Shown here: positions 46,331 to 59,810 of the stretch, piece by piece
How positions within the stretch are numbered: the stretch's first letter is position 1
Layout: the number at the start of each line of letters is the position of its first letter
NCBI GenBank assembly: GCA_947650365.1
Contig: OX393550.1
Location: forward strand, 100,963,472-101,027,471
Direction of reading: 5' to 3'
Source of the DNA: Chamaelirium japonicum
Lineage: Eukaryota > Streptophyta > Magnoliopsida > Liliales > Melanthiaceae
DNA length: 64,000 bases
Notes under the pieces: model-generated
Database searches by the model: none
What the model saw: only the letters and a program-made list of their open reading frames with translations
Told to the model about the DNA's origin: nothing
Made by a program: the position numbers and the translations under genes

Positions 46331-47025
46331 GCCCCTTGTACTTTAGGGGTATGGCTTCCTACAGTATCTCTCGGCTCCCGTACTGCCTGCACACAGTAGC
46401 TGATCGTCGAGTCCCTTCGTCTCTTCGTTTTGATGGTATTCTCGGGCCACGTCCCTCCACCACGTCAGTCGACTGTGGACGTCGTCAAGGTCCCCTCTGC
46501 CATGATGGCGGGACTGCTGCTGCCGCTGATCTCCCTACTCTAGCACCGCCTGTCACCACTCATGCTCAGTCTCGGTCTTACTCCGATTGCCTCCAACACT
46601 TCGAGGAGTTACTGTTTCGATACCTCGCCTCCACCAGCTCTTCGACAGATCACAGTCTCTCTGCCACTCCAGGTATTACTGCTCTATGGATCTTAGACTC
46701 GGGTGCCTCCTGCCACCTTACCTCCGATCCTTCTGTGCTCACGGACTGTAGCCCTGCTTTCACCCACCTAGGGATCCACACTGCTGACGGGACTCGTGTA
46801 CCCATTTCGCAGTGTGGATCCATCACCCCTGCCTCCGATCCCACTGGTTGTCTAACCTTATCTCGTGTTCACCTCGCTCCCGGCTTAAACATTAACTTAA
46901 TATCTGTTAGTTCTCTTTGTGACTCGGGCCTGATCATTACATTTACTTCTTCTTCTTGTTCTGTGCAGGATCCGCGGACGGGTCAGAGAGTTGGACTGGG
47001 TCGTAGAGCAGAGGGACTCTATTAG
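46331..47025 (+). pseudogene. copia protease region
   Basis: YSDCLQHFEELLFRYLAS, then ITALWILDSGASCHLTSD, an intact aspartic protease active site (DSGA), then HTADGTRVPISQCGSI. The frame ends at a TAG around 47025 just before the integrase segment. Confidence 0.9.
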
Positions 47026-48563
47026 TTGGATCACCTTCAGGTTCCTACTTTCACTCCGTCAGCTCTGTCTGTTACCTCTGATGTCGATTTGTGGCACAGA
47101 AGGTTAGGTCACATATCCAGTGATCGACTCCAAAGCGTTTTTCGCTTTGGCACTTTGGATCGGGTGTCCTCTCTCTCTGTCTGTACTGGGTGTCGATTAG
47201 CAAAGCACCTTGCTTTTCCTTTTTCTACTATTGTTTTTCGTTCCAACGCCCCTTTTGATCTCGTACACTCTGACGTGTGGGGTCCGGCTCCAGTTGCTTC
47301 TTTTACTGGTTTTTTATATTATGTGAGCTTCATAGATGATTACTCCCGCTGCACCTGGGTCTATCTCATGCGTCGCCGCTCAGAGATTCCTCATATTTAC
47401 AGGAGCTTCACTACTTGCTTCACACCCAGTTTGGTCGGCGCATTAAGACTTTTCGGTCTGACTGTGCCTAGGAGGATCTCTCCTCTGAGATGCGTGTGAT
47501 CCTTCAGACTCACGGCACTCTTCACCAACAGTCGTGTCCCCACACCCATGAACAAAACGGAGTCGCCGAGCGCAAACATCGTCATGTCCTTGAGACAGCA
47601 CGAGCTCTACTTCTGTCTGATTCTGTTCCACATTCCTACTGGGCTGAAGCTGTCCTGACCGCTGTTTACCTCATCAACATCACTCCGTCCTTCTCCCTCT
47701 CTGGTGTTTCCCCGTACGAGCGACTTTACTTCACATCTCCTGACTACTCTCCTCTTCGTACCTTTGGGTGCACGTGTTTCGTCCTCCTCCCTCCCTATGA
47801 GCGTACCAAACACTCTGCTAGGTCTGTTAGGTGTGTTCACTTAGGACTCAGTCGGGAGCACAAGGGATATCGGTGCTACGATCCCTTGGCTCGCCGGATC
47901 CGTATCTCTCGTCACGTCTCCTTTGTAGAGGATGCCCCGTACTTTCCACTGAGTCCCGGGATCTTCCCTCACCACCTATGTCATCCTCTATGCCGTCACC
48001 CCCTCTCAACATCCCCTTCTTACCTTCGTATCCTGCTCTCACGCCCACCTTCTCGGTTGACCCGCCTTTACCTTTCTCACCTCCCCTATTTCCACCACCT
48101 CCAGCTCCACCTCTACCTCCCACGTCTCCACCACCTCCCTCCGCCACCTCCCCCTCCTTCGTCTCCCCCGTTACCTCCACCACCACCACTTGTCATGTAT
48201 GTCTACGTTCGTGGCTCCACAGTTCCTCCCACTGAGACTGTCTCCACTGGTACTACTTTACCTGCAGCTGCTCCCACCTCTCCGACCGCGGATCCTGGTC
48301 CTGTTCGACGCTACCCTTCGCACGAACATCACCCTCCTGACAGATATGACTACTCCCCTGACAGGTTTGGTTACTCTGCTTTTGCCCCTGCCTTTTCTGA
48401 CACTACTGAACACTCTGCTGTTGCTTCCTACTCTCCGTCCTACCAGGCCTTTCTCACTGCTCTCCACTCCCATCGGGAACCCCAGTCGTATCGTGAGGCA
48501 GTTTTGCACCCAGAGTGGCGACAGGCCATGACAGCGGAGCTTCAGACATTTCAGCGGACTTAG
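47026..48563 (+). pseudogene. copia integrase
   Basis: LWHRRLGHISSDRLQSV and CTGCRLAKH form the zinc domain; LVHSDVWGPAP and SFIDDYSRCTWVYLMRR hold the two core Asp residues. The frame shifts near 47490, then [20 protein letters not shown] carries the catalytic Glu, and SPYERLYFTSPDYSPLRTFG and HKGYRCYDP follow. A Pro/Ser-rich linker runs to a stop at 48561-48563. Confidence 0.92.
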
Positions 48564-48572
48564 ACGTGGGAC

Positions 48573-49358
48573 TTGGTTCCTTGTCCCTCTGGCGTGGTGC
48601 CTGCCAGCTGCAAATGGATCTTCAAGATCAAGATTCGACCTGATGGTTCTATTGAGCGGCACAAGGCCCGCCTCGTTGCTCGTGATTTCTCCCAGGAGTA
48701 TGGGATTGACTACGAAGAGACTTTTGCTCCATTTGCTCGGATAACTACTATGTGCACCCTCTTAGCTATGGTAGCTGCTCGAGGGTGGCCTCTCCCTCAG
48801 ATGGATGTCATCAATGCGTTCCTTCACGGTGACCTCTCCGAGAAGGTACATATGGCTCCTCCACCGGGAGTTCCTGTTCCTCCAGGGCACGTTTGCTGTC
48901 TGCGCCGGGCTATCTATGGGCTCAAACAGGCCCCTCGTGCCTGGTTTGAGCGCTTTTGTAGTGCAGTTCTTGCCGCTGGGTTTGTTGAGCGACATTCTGA
49001 CTATGCCATGTTCACCCGTTTCTCCAGTCAGGGTCTTGCTATTTTGCTACTATATGTGGACGATATGATTATCACTGAGAACGACAGTGCCACCATAGCA
49101 TCCCTTCAGCATCACCTCCAGAATCAGTTTAAGATGAAAGATTTGGGCCCTCTTCGGTACTTCCTTGGCCTTGAGATTGCCCGCTCGACCCGTGGTTTGT
49201 TAGTATCCCAGCAGAAGTACATTTCCGACATTATTGCCGATACTGATCTCACTGACTCTCGCACTGCTGACACACCCATGGAGCTCAACTTGAAGCTCCT
49301 ACCTACAGATGGTGAACCTCTCTGGGACGTCTCCAGATATCAGAGGTTGGTATGCTAG
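48573..49358 (+). pseudogene. copia reverse transcriptase
   Basis: RVT_2 motifs [48 protein letters not shown] and the active-site LLYVDDMIIT are intact. It ends in a frameshift at about 49350, after SRYQRLV. This is one of the best-preserved RT domains in the window. Confidence 0.93.
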
Positions 49359-49996
49359 TCTATCTCACTATGACTAGACTTGATGTTGCTCATGCTGGTG
49401 GCATTGTCAGTCAGTTTGTTTAGGCTCCCCGATCTGTTCACTATGCCGCAGTACTCAAGATCATTCGCTATCTCCGGGGCACCATCACTCGCTCTTTGCT
49501 TCTTCCCTCCACCTCTACTCTAGTGATGCGTGCCTACTCCGATGCAGACTGGGTAGGAGATGTTGCTACTCGCCGTTCTACCACCGGATACTGTGTGTTC
49601 CTTGGCGACTCCCTCATTTCTTGGCGCAGTAAGAAATAGGAGTCTGTTGCTCGCTCCAACACCGAAACCGAATACAGGGCTATGGCTTCCACCACTGCAG
49701 AGATTGTCTGGCTTTGTCGCCTTCTCCTTGACCTGGGAGTTGTGATCTCCGAGCCCACACCCCTATTCTGTGGCAACCGAAGTGCTATTCAGATTGCTAG
49801 CAACCCGGTTTTCCATGAGCGGACAAAACATATAGAGGTTGACTATCACTATGTTCGCCAGGAGTTCATTGCCCACACCATCTTCGTGCCTTTTATTCAT
49901 TCGATGGAGCAGACTGCTGATTTTCTCACGAAGGCTCTTACAATTGCTCGCTTCAGGCATTTTGTTAGCAAACTCTCGGTATATGATCCACCGTGA
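49340..49996 (+). pseudogene. copia RNase H
   Basis: Contains AYSDADWVGDVATRRSTTGY, then FLGDSLISWRSKK, a stop, and a degraded SNTETEYRAMASTTAEIVWL block, then QTADFLTKALT. Two stop codons (about 49421 and 49637) interrupt it. Ends at TGA 49994-49996, shortly before the polypurine tract. Confidence 0.92.
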
Positions 49997-50009
49997 GTTT
50001 GAGGGGGAG

Positions 50010-50149
50010 TGGTAATGTATAGAGATGGATCGGGTTTTATGTATAGTCGGGTCGGGTTCATGTGCTATTGATGTACATATATATTGGGCATTAGTCCCTT
50101 AATAGAGATTATTCCATTCTCTCCAAACCCTAGCCGTCATCTCCTAACA
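50010..50149 (+). repeat. 3' LTR (140 bp) of the copia element
   Basis: TGGTAATGTATAGAGATGG to CTCCTAACA; five mismatches to the 5' LTR. Confidence 0.95.
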
Positions 50150-50612
50150 AACCTAATGCCGTTTTTCCATCTTTTTGACCTGGGTCTGGGACTGTTATCT
50201 ATGGTGTTGTGGCTTGTGAGAATGTGGCTTCTATTATGACAAATATTAAAATAGTAGTAAAATCAATCCCCAGTGGTTAGTGTCGGTTTCTTGGTTATGG
50301 TTTTTATTGTGGTTTCTCTTTAGTTTGAAATTGATTACTATTTGGTCTTATGTTTCTTTTCGGTTTAGTTCATATTGATCTGTCAATATTTTACAATACT
50401 ACCATGAGTCCATGACTAGTAAACCTTATCCGTCTATTGGGATTATTCTCAGATGGTTTGGAATATTTATTATGAATGTTTGAAATAGCTTACTTCTTTA
50501 GTTCCTTCACTGTTTAAAATGAGGTGAAACTTAAAGGTATTTTGTTTGGGGGCTTAAGGCTTATTGCTTTTCACATCTCGATTGTGATATCTTTTCATGG
50601 ATGACTGTGCAG

Positions 50613-50714
50613 ATACTTGGTTTCTTTTGTGCTGGTGTTGTACTTAACCAGTTTGGACTGATCAGAAACCTCACAGACGTGAAAGTTCTATCTGAATGGG
50701 GGATTCTTTTCCTG
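50613..50714 (+). CDS. KEA3: KEA3 exon, TM2 region
   Basis: 102 nt, 34 codons, phase 0 (CTGTGCAG|ATACTT; TTCCTG|GTATGA). Encodes ILGFFCAGVVLNQFGLIRNL and TDVKVLSEWGILFL, near-identical to the family. Confidence 0.95.
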
Positions 50715-50969
50715 GTATGATTTTATTTATTTATGCTCCCTTTTCAAGGGATCTGTACTTAGCATTTGCGGTTGTACTCTTGTAGTTCTAGTGCTTAAGA
50801 TGGATAATGTTGATGTGGTTGTATGAAGTTTCCCATCTACTTCGTAATGACCCAAGGGTAGATGGGATAAGGTCACAATCATGCTCTAAGCGTCTACCTT
50901 GCATGATCTGACCAAAAGCAATACAACACAATGTTTCAGATATTAGACAATACATGGTACATGCATGCT

Positions 50970-51320
50970 ATCTATGTTAAGGTGATCATCCTCACAAAAA
51001 ATTAGCAAGTTTTGAAACCTCTAAGCATTGCAAATAAGCTCTTCAAATTAACGGTTGAAATGGACGGCTGATAAAGCTTCTAACATTTTGACGGACCTAG
51101 ATGTTTCAGAATTTATTGATTTTTGGTAGATATGCTATCTATAGCAATATGATCACCCTCACCAAAAATCAGCAAATTCAGAAACCTCTAGGTGTATCAA
51201 CATGATAAAAGTTGTATCGTCTGTCTATTTCAACCGTTAATTTGATGAGCTTATTTGATATGCTTCGAGGTTTCAGAACTTACTGATTTTTTGTGAGGAT
51301 GATCACCTTAACGTTGCTAA
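50970..51320. mobile_element. Palindromic element G
   Basis: GGTGATCATCCTCACAAAAA ... pairs with its inverse near 51310; inner copies of TTCAGAATTTATTGATTTTT repeat in both directions. No TA tract here, but the arms share the module found in elements E, H and L-N. Confidence 0.7.
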
Positions 51321-51654
51321 CACATCCACAAAAAATTAGCAAATTTGGAAACCTCATGTATGTTAATAGAGGAGCATATATTGAAGCCTTTGTTGCATGG
51401 GCATACAAAGTCATGCTCCTCTCTCTCTCATTATGCCAAGTGGCATTTTTAGATTAACCATAGCAAGGGGTATTTGCACGCTACAGTTTTCCGTTATATT
51501 TGTCGGCCGTTGATTGGGTTGTTTTAAGGGTTTTTTTTTTTTGATTTTTTTTTTAATCATGATCCAAGTAGAGTAGATTGACCATCTATTAAAAAAAATT
51601 AGTTAAAAAGTAGTACGTGACACCTAAATATAGGGGAGGACTAGCGTGTTGGTT

Positions 51655-52311
<657 letters not shown>

Positions 52312-52564
52312 AGAGAGAGAGAGAGAGTGTGAGTGATCACTGTAAATATGGTATTACTCTTGATTCAGTATGTTGAATTATTTGAGTTTTAGTGGGATAA
52401 AAATGATTCTAAAGATACTGGCGTCATTAAAGATGCCCAATTATGGCCCAAAGATATGCGACCAATTTAGAAAGGTGTAGAGTTGGAGGGTTTGAAATGG
52501 AAAAAGTTGCATGTTGAATTTGGAATATTTGTTGATTCGTTTTAGCTCCAGTTGATTAATATTT

Positions 52565-53386
52565 GGGTTTTTTACAAATGGACCCCTGAAATTAGAGCTA
52601 ATTACATATAAACCCCACAAATTATACTATTTGTATATCGACCCCTGCAAACATGTTAAGTTGTGCACGTTAGCCCTTCCGTCACATTATGTCACCTTTC
52701 TGTCAATTAACCATGGTTCAGAGTTAACCACATGGTCAAATGACTAATTTACCCCTAAATAACTTAACAACCCCCTCTCTCTCTTCGCCACAACTGTGGC
52801 CCACCACCAACTACTACTGCCATCGCCCGGTCACACTCAACCACCACCCACATCCACCACGGTTGCCCACTGTCATCAACACCCACCTCCACCACAATTG
52901 CCCATCCACCACCACCACCAACTTCCAGCACCATACCCACTTCCACTACCATTGCAAACCCACCTTTACCACCGTCGCCCACTTCCACCACCACCACCCA
53001 ATTCCACCACCGCAAACCCACCACCACCTAGCCACCACCACTACCACCACCGCCGCCACCCATCTACCACCACCACCACCCAATTCCACCTAGCTCACCG
53101 CTTACCACCCCACAACCGTCCACCGACCACCACCACCGTTCACTGCATGTCGACTAATTTCATCATTTTAAATCCTTAAGGGTACTTTTGTACAAGAAAA
53201 TCCATATTTAAAGCAAACGGACAATAGAATATTCTAGGAACATTCCTCTAATATGGACGTTGGTTAACTAGAGGGGTATATCTTCACAACTTAAGATGTT
53301 TGCAGGGGTTGATATGCAAATAGTGTAATTTGAGGGGTTTATACGCAATTATCCCTCATTTCATGGTTTGATTTGCAAAAAAAGGC
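52565..53386. mobile_element. Mutator-like element with CCA-rich core
   Basis: Terminal inverted arms of about 110-150 bp (GGGTTTTTTACAAATGG; inverse GCCTTTTTTTGCAAATC), and perfect 9 bp target duplication TTAATATTT at 52556-52564 and 53387-53395. The core (52770-53150) is packed with CCACCA, coding His/Pro/Thr-rich 117- and 127-residue ORFs. It lies in a KEA3 intron. Confidence 0.92.
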
Positions 53387-53624
53387 TTAATATTTTTACC
53401 AAACCACCCCATCTCTTTAGTTCCTTCACCAAGTGAGTTTTGGGGACACAAATTTCTATATCTTCTTGACATAGTACTTTATGCAATGCATTCCTTTTAT
53501 ATATCTTAGGTCTTTTAGTTTTAATGTCTTTGATATTGTAAATCAGTTTTTTGTATATTATTTATGTTAATTTTGATACTTTTTTTATTTGTAATAATTT
53601 TCCAAGTATTGTGTATTTCGGCAG

Positions 53625-53705
53625 CTTTTTGAGATGGGGTTGGAACTTTCATTGGCACGCCTGAGAGCTCTTGCAAAATTCGCCTTTGGCATGGGGTTGA
53701 CCCAG
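53625..53705 (+). CDS. KEA3: KEA3 exon, TM3 region
   Basis: 81 nt, 27 codons, phase 0 (TCGGCAG|CTTTTT; ACCCAG|GTCTGA). Encodes LFEMGLELSLARLRALAKFA then FGMGLTQ, the GLELS motif being typical of CPA2 antiporters. Confidence 0.95.
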
Positions 53706-53967
53706 GTCTGATGTTGACTGTCTTGCAATTGTCACTAGTCATTAATGGGCTTGAAACTGCTTGACTATCAAACATACATATTAGTGTAAATTGATGCATA
53801 TGAATGCATATATGGTTTTTAAGTGCAAATAAAGATAGAAAAAAGGTATTCACTTGACAAGTTCACTAATTAAATGTTTTGTTATTGTTACCTAAGTTAT
53901 CTTTAAATCCTTTTCTTTCATGTATCCTCTTATAGTCCTCCCTAATGGCCAATTGGCCATTAAGTCT

Positions 53968-53968
<1 letters not shown>

Positions 53969-54020
<52 letters not shown>
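53969..54020. repeat. (CA)n microsatellite
   Basis: About 26 CA units. Confidence 0.97.
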
Positions 54021-54022
<2 letters not shown>

Positions 54023-56269
54023 ATCCCTCAAATGTGATCCACTTGGTGAGATCCTATCCTAATTTGCAGTAATGCATCCATTTCATGCTAAAATTACCTA
54101 GTTCTTTTCTATAGTTCTGACTGCAAAGCATAGACAATAATTATAATAATTATCTGCTTTAGCCAGCACCGACTTAGTTGCCACCAATCTATGCTCATCC
54201 TTGTATATCTACATATTACATTTATGATCTTTATCCACCATTATTCCTTTTTTATAACCATCACCAATCTCCCTGGTTGGTTCCAGGTGTAGATCCAAAA
54301 GAGATGGATAAATAAAAAACCAGTCATTATACATATGAAAGTTGAAAGAGAATTTCAGGAAAAGGGCTGAAATTGGATGAATACAACACAAATAATTGCT
54401 GTAAATTTATATAAATTGCCTAGGAAACTGAAAACTGATGCACTACAACCCTCTTCTATTTATAGGCCGGCCTTCCTCCTAGAAAAATAAATTGCTAATA
54501 AGCCGATGCAACTAGAATCCTTATCTCATAGAATTTTAATTTATGTTTTTTGCACCTTTTTCATTTTTTTCCTTTAGATTTTTTATTGCTTTTTTATATT
54601 ATTTTGTGCAGAATTCTAACAATAGGGGAAGAGGTTTATTTAAAAGGGAACATATCATAGTTATCAAACTCCCAATCTAGATCTTACGATCCTACGATTC
54701 TCGATCCATAAGATCACAAATCGATCCAGCTCCCACTGTAGACTCTCAAGTCAGTAGACTTCCACGACCATGGGAGTAGGCTCCCACGATCCTAGATAGA
54801 CTCCCACAATCCTACGACTCTTGAATAGACTCCCACGATCCTAGATACTAAGTAGACTCTCAAGGAAGTTCAACATGATGCGGACGAAGGTGAGGGAGAG
54901 GAAGTAGAAGTAAATTTTTAAGTTTCATTTTTAAGATTTACCTATTTTTGTACTTATCTAATACAACAAATTGTTTACAATTAAGGTATTGAACATGCCC
55001 CAAATGCAGAGGTTGAGGATATTCATGAAGCTAGTGAAGATGAGATTGATCAACCGTTGAATATTTCAATGGACTTGGATGATGTTAATGTTACCATGAC
55101 AATTCTGATAACGGATTCGAGGATGATTCCATTTACTTTAATGGTGGTTTTCTGACTTCAATAATGATGTTAGTATTGTTGAATGACAATTTTTTCTTAT
55201 TCCCTATTTCCTTTTTCTTTCTCTTTTGAAAATTAGTTCTGAGTACGGAATTGATTTGTTAGTTATGTCTAATGTAAAATTTTTGAAGGGGTAAGAACAA
55301 TGTAGGTTTATCATGTAAATTCATGTTCATGTTAGTTTGGTGTTTCCTACCTTTGCAACTTATTATAAGTTGATAATAGAAATGCAAAGATTCAAATCTT
55401 GATCTTCTTACAATATTTTGCAACTTACAAAGTACACTCGTAAGCAAGATTTCTATCCTTTTGAATTACATCTCTCATATTAGTCAAATTTTCTATATTT
55501 TTGACTCCGACCATGTTTTTAAATAAATTTTTAAGGTTTGTTGGCGTGCATCTAAGTTATAATTTATAATTTTTCTTAACCAGTAGAATCTTAAAATCCT
55601 CGAGCTGATCCGAGTCAACCCCCCATCGATCCTTGGTGGGATCTCTATCATGACAACCTTACCTAAGACTTACTTTTCTAAAGGACTTAAGGGACAAGAG
55701 GGAGATCTTCTCCCATAGGGACAGGGTGACAGGAGTCACATCCCTTTTATCTTGTGGGTGGATCCTACGGGTATGAGAATCCTAGACTCTTTTCCCTTTA
55801 GGAGATGATCTCTTTCTTCTTCTACTTTCCTTAGAAATAAAATCCTCATTTATATTTTTTAAGGATTACAAAGAGTCCAGTCGACTCTTTCCTAAATATT
55901 TGTAATTTTTACAAAAAATTCCTATACTCTTTTGCAATTAAGTCCCTCTACTCCTTTAGATTTAATAATAGTATGCCCCTTATCGTTTGAACTAAAATTT
56001 AAAAAGACTAAAAACTATCTAAAGATTTCCTAATTGTTAATGAAAAATGCAGAACTCATAATGTAGTCCCAATTGACTCATATTTGCTCTGGACAATCTT
56101 CCCAATTTGGAAGCTTCTCAACTTTGTCGAGGGGATCAAAATAATCTTGACTTCTTGACAGCTGGTGATGGAAGCCAATATCGGGTCTCCGCTCGATCAT
56201 GCCTCTAGGACATTGATTCACCGGATCGAGGCTTTCATGCTTGTAATAACCCAATAGTTACTTCAACAT

Positions 56270-56475
56270 TACTCGTTGTCCATTCTCATTGTCGTAGTCA
56301 AACATCTCTAAACTCGATGCATGATCTTGAATAAGGCATAGTCGTGAGAGCTCTCCACGAAGCTTGCAGTAGTGATCATGACCTGGTGAAAATATCCAAA
56401 GCAGGCATGAGGAGCCTATTTGAGTCCATAGATGGCACGATGAAGTCTGCAAATACGTTACGGAGATGGTTGCAT
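56270..56475 (-). pseudogene. copia RT relic
   Basis: Minus strand reads VCRLHRAIYGLK, a stop, APHACFGYFHQV and SSHDYALFK, matching the RVT_2 block that in intact elements reads RAIYGLKQAPRAWF. No LTRs were found around it. Confidence 0.8.
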
Positions 56476-57009
56476 ATAGGCCTCCTCGAACCTTGATGTT
56501 GACGAGCTCTAGTCTTCATGAAGAAAGAGGACAACTGATCATTGTTTCAGTTGTGCACAGATTTCGATGCAGCCGACACCAAAATTCTTTCAGTCATTAT
56601 GTTGCTCTTTCAGTTTTGAACAATTTTTGTTTTTTTTTAATTGCGTCTCATTCTGACTTATATTTGGAAAGTTATTAAGGTTTTTATTCTATGTTAAGTC
56701 TAGATTCAAAGGTTTTTCGTACTAGGGGTGCAACTTAGGTCTAGTAAATGTCACTTGCTGACTCAGGAATAGTTTTTGGATGATGAGAGTAGGATCTTTT
56801 TCCTACTTCTCTTTCTTCCAGACTTAGTTAATTTTCAAGTCTGCTAGCTTCATGACTTTCTAGACTTAGAATATTTTCAAGTCTGTTAGACACTTAGACT
56901 CATTATCTTTTAGACTTGGGATACTTCCAAATCTGTTAGACTCATAGTCTCCCAGACTAAGAATGTTTTCAAGTTTGTCAGACCCATGATCTTCCGGACT
57001 TAGAAAACT

Positions 57010-57440
57010 TTTCTTTACTTTTCTTCCATTCTTTTCTATTTCTTTCTCCTTCTTTATTTCTTTTCCTTTTCCTTTTCCTCATTTCTTTCCATCTTTTCTG
57101 TTTCTTTTCTTCCCTGGCTGGCCCTGGGTCTGGCTTCGCTAGGCCCCGAGTCGAGTCTTTCTCTTTTATTTTCTTTTTCTCTTTCTTTCTTTTCCTTTTC
57201 CTTTTCTTCTTTTCTCTTTCTTTTCTTCCTTGGCAGGCCATGTGGCTTGGCTTGGATGGCCCTGGGGTCTAGCTTGGCTGGGCCCTCGGTCTAGTCTTTC
57301 TCGTTCCTTTTTTTCTTTCTTTCTTTCTCTTTCTTTCTTTTCCGTTTCCTTTTCTTCTTTCTTTCTTCCCTGGCCGGTCCTGGGGCTTGGCTAGTCCTGG
57401 GGTCTAGCTTTGCTGGGCCCAAGATCTAGTCTTTTCTTTC
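57010..57440. repeat. CT-rich minisatellite, three units
   Basis: A (T/C)n stretch rich in TTTCTTTC alternates three times with CCCTGGC(C/T)GG...GGGTCTAGCTTNGCTGGGCCC. Units are about 120-135 bp. Confidence 0.8.
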
Positions 57441-57489
57441 CTTGTTTTTTTATTTTTCTTTCACTTTTTTTATTTTTTACTTAGCGTCG

Positions 57490-58070
57490 GGGCTTTTGAG
57501 AACTTAGCCAAATTTTGGTCTCCTGGACTTAGCCAATTTTTTAGGCCTTCGGGACTTGGCCAAATTTGAAGTCTCCGGGTTTGATGAAACTCGAAGTCCT
57601 CCTGACTTAAATTTTCAAGTATTCAAGACTTAGTTAAATTTTGGAGCCTCCACACTTGATGGGATCCTAAGTCTTCTAGACTTAGTCAAATTTTGATTCT
57701 TTGAAACTAAGTTTGGACCCTCGGGGCTTGTCGAGACTTAGCGAAATTCGAAGTCTCCGGAATTGATGAAACTCAAAGTCCTCCTGACTTAAATTTTCAA
57801 GTATTCGGGACTTAGTTAAATTTTGGAGCCTCTGGGATTGATGAGATCCTAAGTCTTCCAGACTTAGTCAAAGTTTGAGACTTTGAGTCTTTGACACTAA
57901 GTCTGGAGTCTTGGGGCTTGTTGAGACTTAGCCAATTTTTCAAGCCTCTGGAACTTTGCCAAATTTTTGGGTTTTCGATGTTTAGCCAAGTCTGGAGCTT
58001 CGGGGCTTGTTGAGACTTAGCCAAATTTTCAAGCCTCCAAGATTTAGTCAAATTTTGATGTCTACACAAA
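57490..58070. repeat. Degenerate tandem repeat (GACTTAGCCAAATTTT)
   Basis: Repeating phrases GACTTAG(C/T)(C/T)AAATTTT and AAGTC(C/T)(C/T)C(C/T)(G/T)GACTTAAATTTTC occur about ten times. The two larger units beginning near 57555 and 57750 are about 195 bp apart. Confidence 0.75.
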
Positions 58071-58305
58071 TATGTAGTTTCAATAGTCCCGGATTCATAG
58101 CTTGATTGACTAAAGTATTCACAAATTATTGTTTGTGCCAATACACCCCCTCATTTTCCACAGACATGTAGGCACGCGTGCGCGCGCGCGTGCGCACACA
58201 CACGGAGACATACACATACTATCACACGAACACGCACACACACACATGATGTTCCTCTAAATACTGATAAGCTAAAATGTTCTGTTTCTTTCCTATCTCT
58301 TAAAG

Positions 58306-58407
58306 GTTGTGTTGTCGACACTTGCTTTTACGGCATTTGAACTTCCACCAAATGGGGCTATTGGAACAAAAATCTTAGAGTTCCTTTTTCACTCAAGACC
58401 TGATCTG
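58306..58407 (+). CDS. KEA3: KEA3 exon, TM4 region
   Basis: 102 nt, 34 codons, phase 0 (CTCTTAAAG|GTTGTG; GATCTG|GTAAGA). Encodes VVLSTLAFTAFELPPNGAIG and TKILEFLFHSRPDL, a KEA3 signature segment. The next exon, expected to encode the conserved SLSSSAFVLQ helix, is not seen in the remaining 5.6 kb. Confidence 0.95.
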
Positions 58408-58758
58408 GTAAGATTGTACCCTCGAAGACCTACTTTTAATTTTTACTTTTGCACCTAGTTACATCTTAATTTATTTGGTAATTTCTAAACTGAAACTCTA
58501 TTACTTGGTGATGCCCATTGTGCAATGTCTTATAGTGACTTCTTTTCTTTCTGGATAAAGCATTTGTTGTTTGTTTTATTTTGGACACCTTGACTTTGTT
58601 CAGCTTTGATCATTCTATGCTAATTTCCTAAGTTACATATAATGTAGACAATAGTTGCACGAAACAAGAATCTAAGCTGGAGTGGGAATCATCAAGTTAC
58701 AAAATGTCAAGTGCTTGTAGTGCCCACAAAACATCTGTATACTATATACTTTCACGTG

Positions 58759-58760
<2 letters not shown>

Positions 58761-58812
<52 letters not shown>
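58761..58812. repeat. (TA)n microsatellite
   Basis: About 26 TA units, left flank of the second palindrome cluster. Confidence 0.97.
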
Positions 58813-58814
<2 letters not shown>

Positions 58815-59020
58815 GGATCGGATGACCCAGCAATAACCCAGCACCCTTTGATGCACCTAGAGGTTTTAGAATGGGCTGATTTTTTGTAGGCATGTTGTCT
58901 ATGGTATGTTGATCATCCTCACAAAAAATCAGCTCATTCTAAAGCCTCTAGGTGCATCAAATGCACTCTTCAAATCAACGGTTAAAATTGACAGTCGAAA
59001 ACCGTTGATTTGAAGAGTGC

Positions 59021-59028
<8 letters not shown>
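58813..59028. mobile_element. Palindromic element J
   Basis: GATGCACCTAGAGGTTTTAG pairs with CTAAAGCCTCTAGGTGCATC at 58938-58957; a second hairpin uses ACTCTTCAAATCAACGGTT. The right part ends directly in (GA)n, so it looks truncated. Confidence 0.65.
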
Positions 59029-59076
<48 letters not shown>

Positions 59077-59079
<3 letters not shown>

Positions 59080-59443
59080 CCGATCCAGTGAGAAACCCCT
59101 TATTTGCGAAACCTTGTGCGAAACCCTCCTAGAGGTTTCAGAATTTGATGAAACTTGGTAGGCATGCTTCCTATGCCATGTTGATCATCCTCACAAAATT
59201 TCATCAAATTCTAAAACCTCTAGGGGCATCAAATGTTAGAAGATTTACCGATCGTTCATAAAAACCGTTAATTTGATTATTAAATTTGATGCCCCTAGAA
59301 GTTTTAGAATTTGATGAAATTTTGTGAGGATGATCAACATGGCATAGGTAGTATGCCTACCAAGTTTCATCAAATTCTGAAACCTCTAGGGGGGTTTCGC
59401 ACAAGGTTTCACAAATAAGAGGTTTCTCACTGGATCGGCCCCC
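59077..59443. mobile_element. Palindromic element K
   Basis: GGGCCGATCCAGTGAGAAAC pairs with GTTTCTCACTGGATCGGCCC; arms pair almost throughout (TTCAGAATTTGATGAAACTT...). Left flank (GA)n of 50 bp, right flank (CT)n(TA)n. Confidence 0.85.
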
Positions 59444-59444
59444 C

Positions 59445-59485
<41 letters not shown>

Positions 59486-59810
59486 GGGCAGGGATACTCT
59501 TACTTATGGAATGGTTACTTATGTAATTACATGCCGCCTTTTACCTACTCTAGAAGTTACAGAATTTGATGAAACTTGATGGGGATGCTATCTATGGCAA
59601 GTTGATCATCCTCACCAAAAGTTATCAAATTTTATAACCTCTAGGGGCATCAAATGTTAGAAGCTTTATCGACCGTTCATTTTAACCGTTAATTTGAATA
59701 GCATATTTGATGCCCCTAGAGGTTATAGTTGAGGATGATCAACTTGCCATAAATAACATCCCCACCAAGTTTCATCAAATAGGCGATGTGTAATTGCATT
59801 AGATCCCTTC

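Larger units (their letters stand above)
45336..50149 (+). mobile_element. Ty1/copia element with 140 bp LTRs
   Basis: LTRs 45336-45475 and 50010-50149 (140 bp each, about five differences), ending CTAACA, with perfect target duplication AACCT at 45331-45335 and 50150-50154. PBS TGGTATCAGAGC directly follows the 5' LTR; polypurine GAGGGGGAG precedes the 3' LTR. The tiny LTRs and RT/INT motifs suggest an Ale-like lineage. pol is almost complete but broken by stops and shifts; gag is replaced by a C-rich low-complexity stretch. Confidence 0.95.
53706..58305 (+). other. KEA3 4.6 kb intron
   Basis: Contains a (CA)n tract, a dead copia RT fragment and two minisatellite blocks. 54640-55660 has TTACGATCCTACGATTC-type repeats and an acidic stretch that may be a hAT relic; this is weak. 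Confidence 0.9.
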
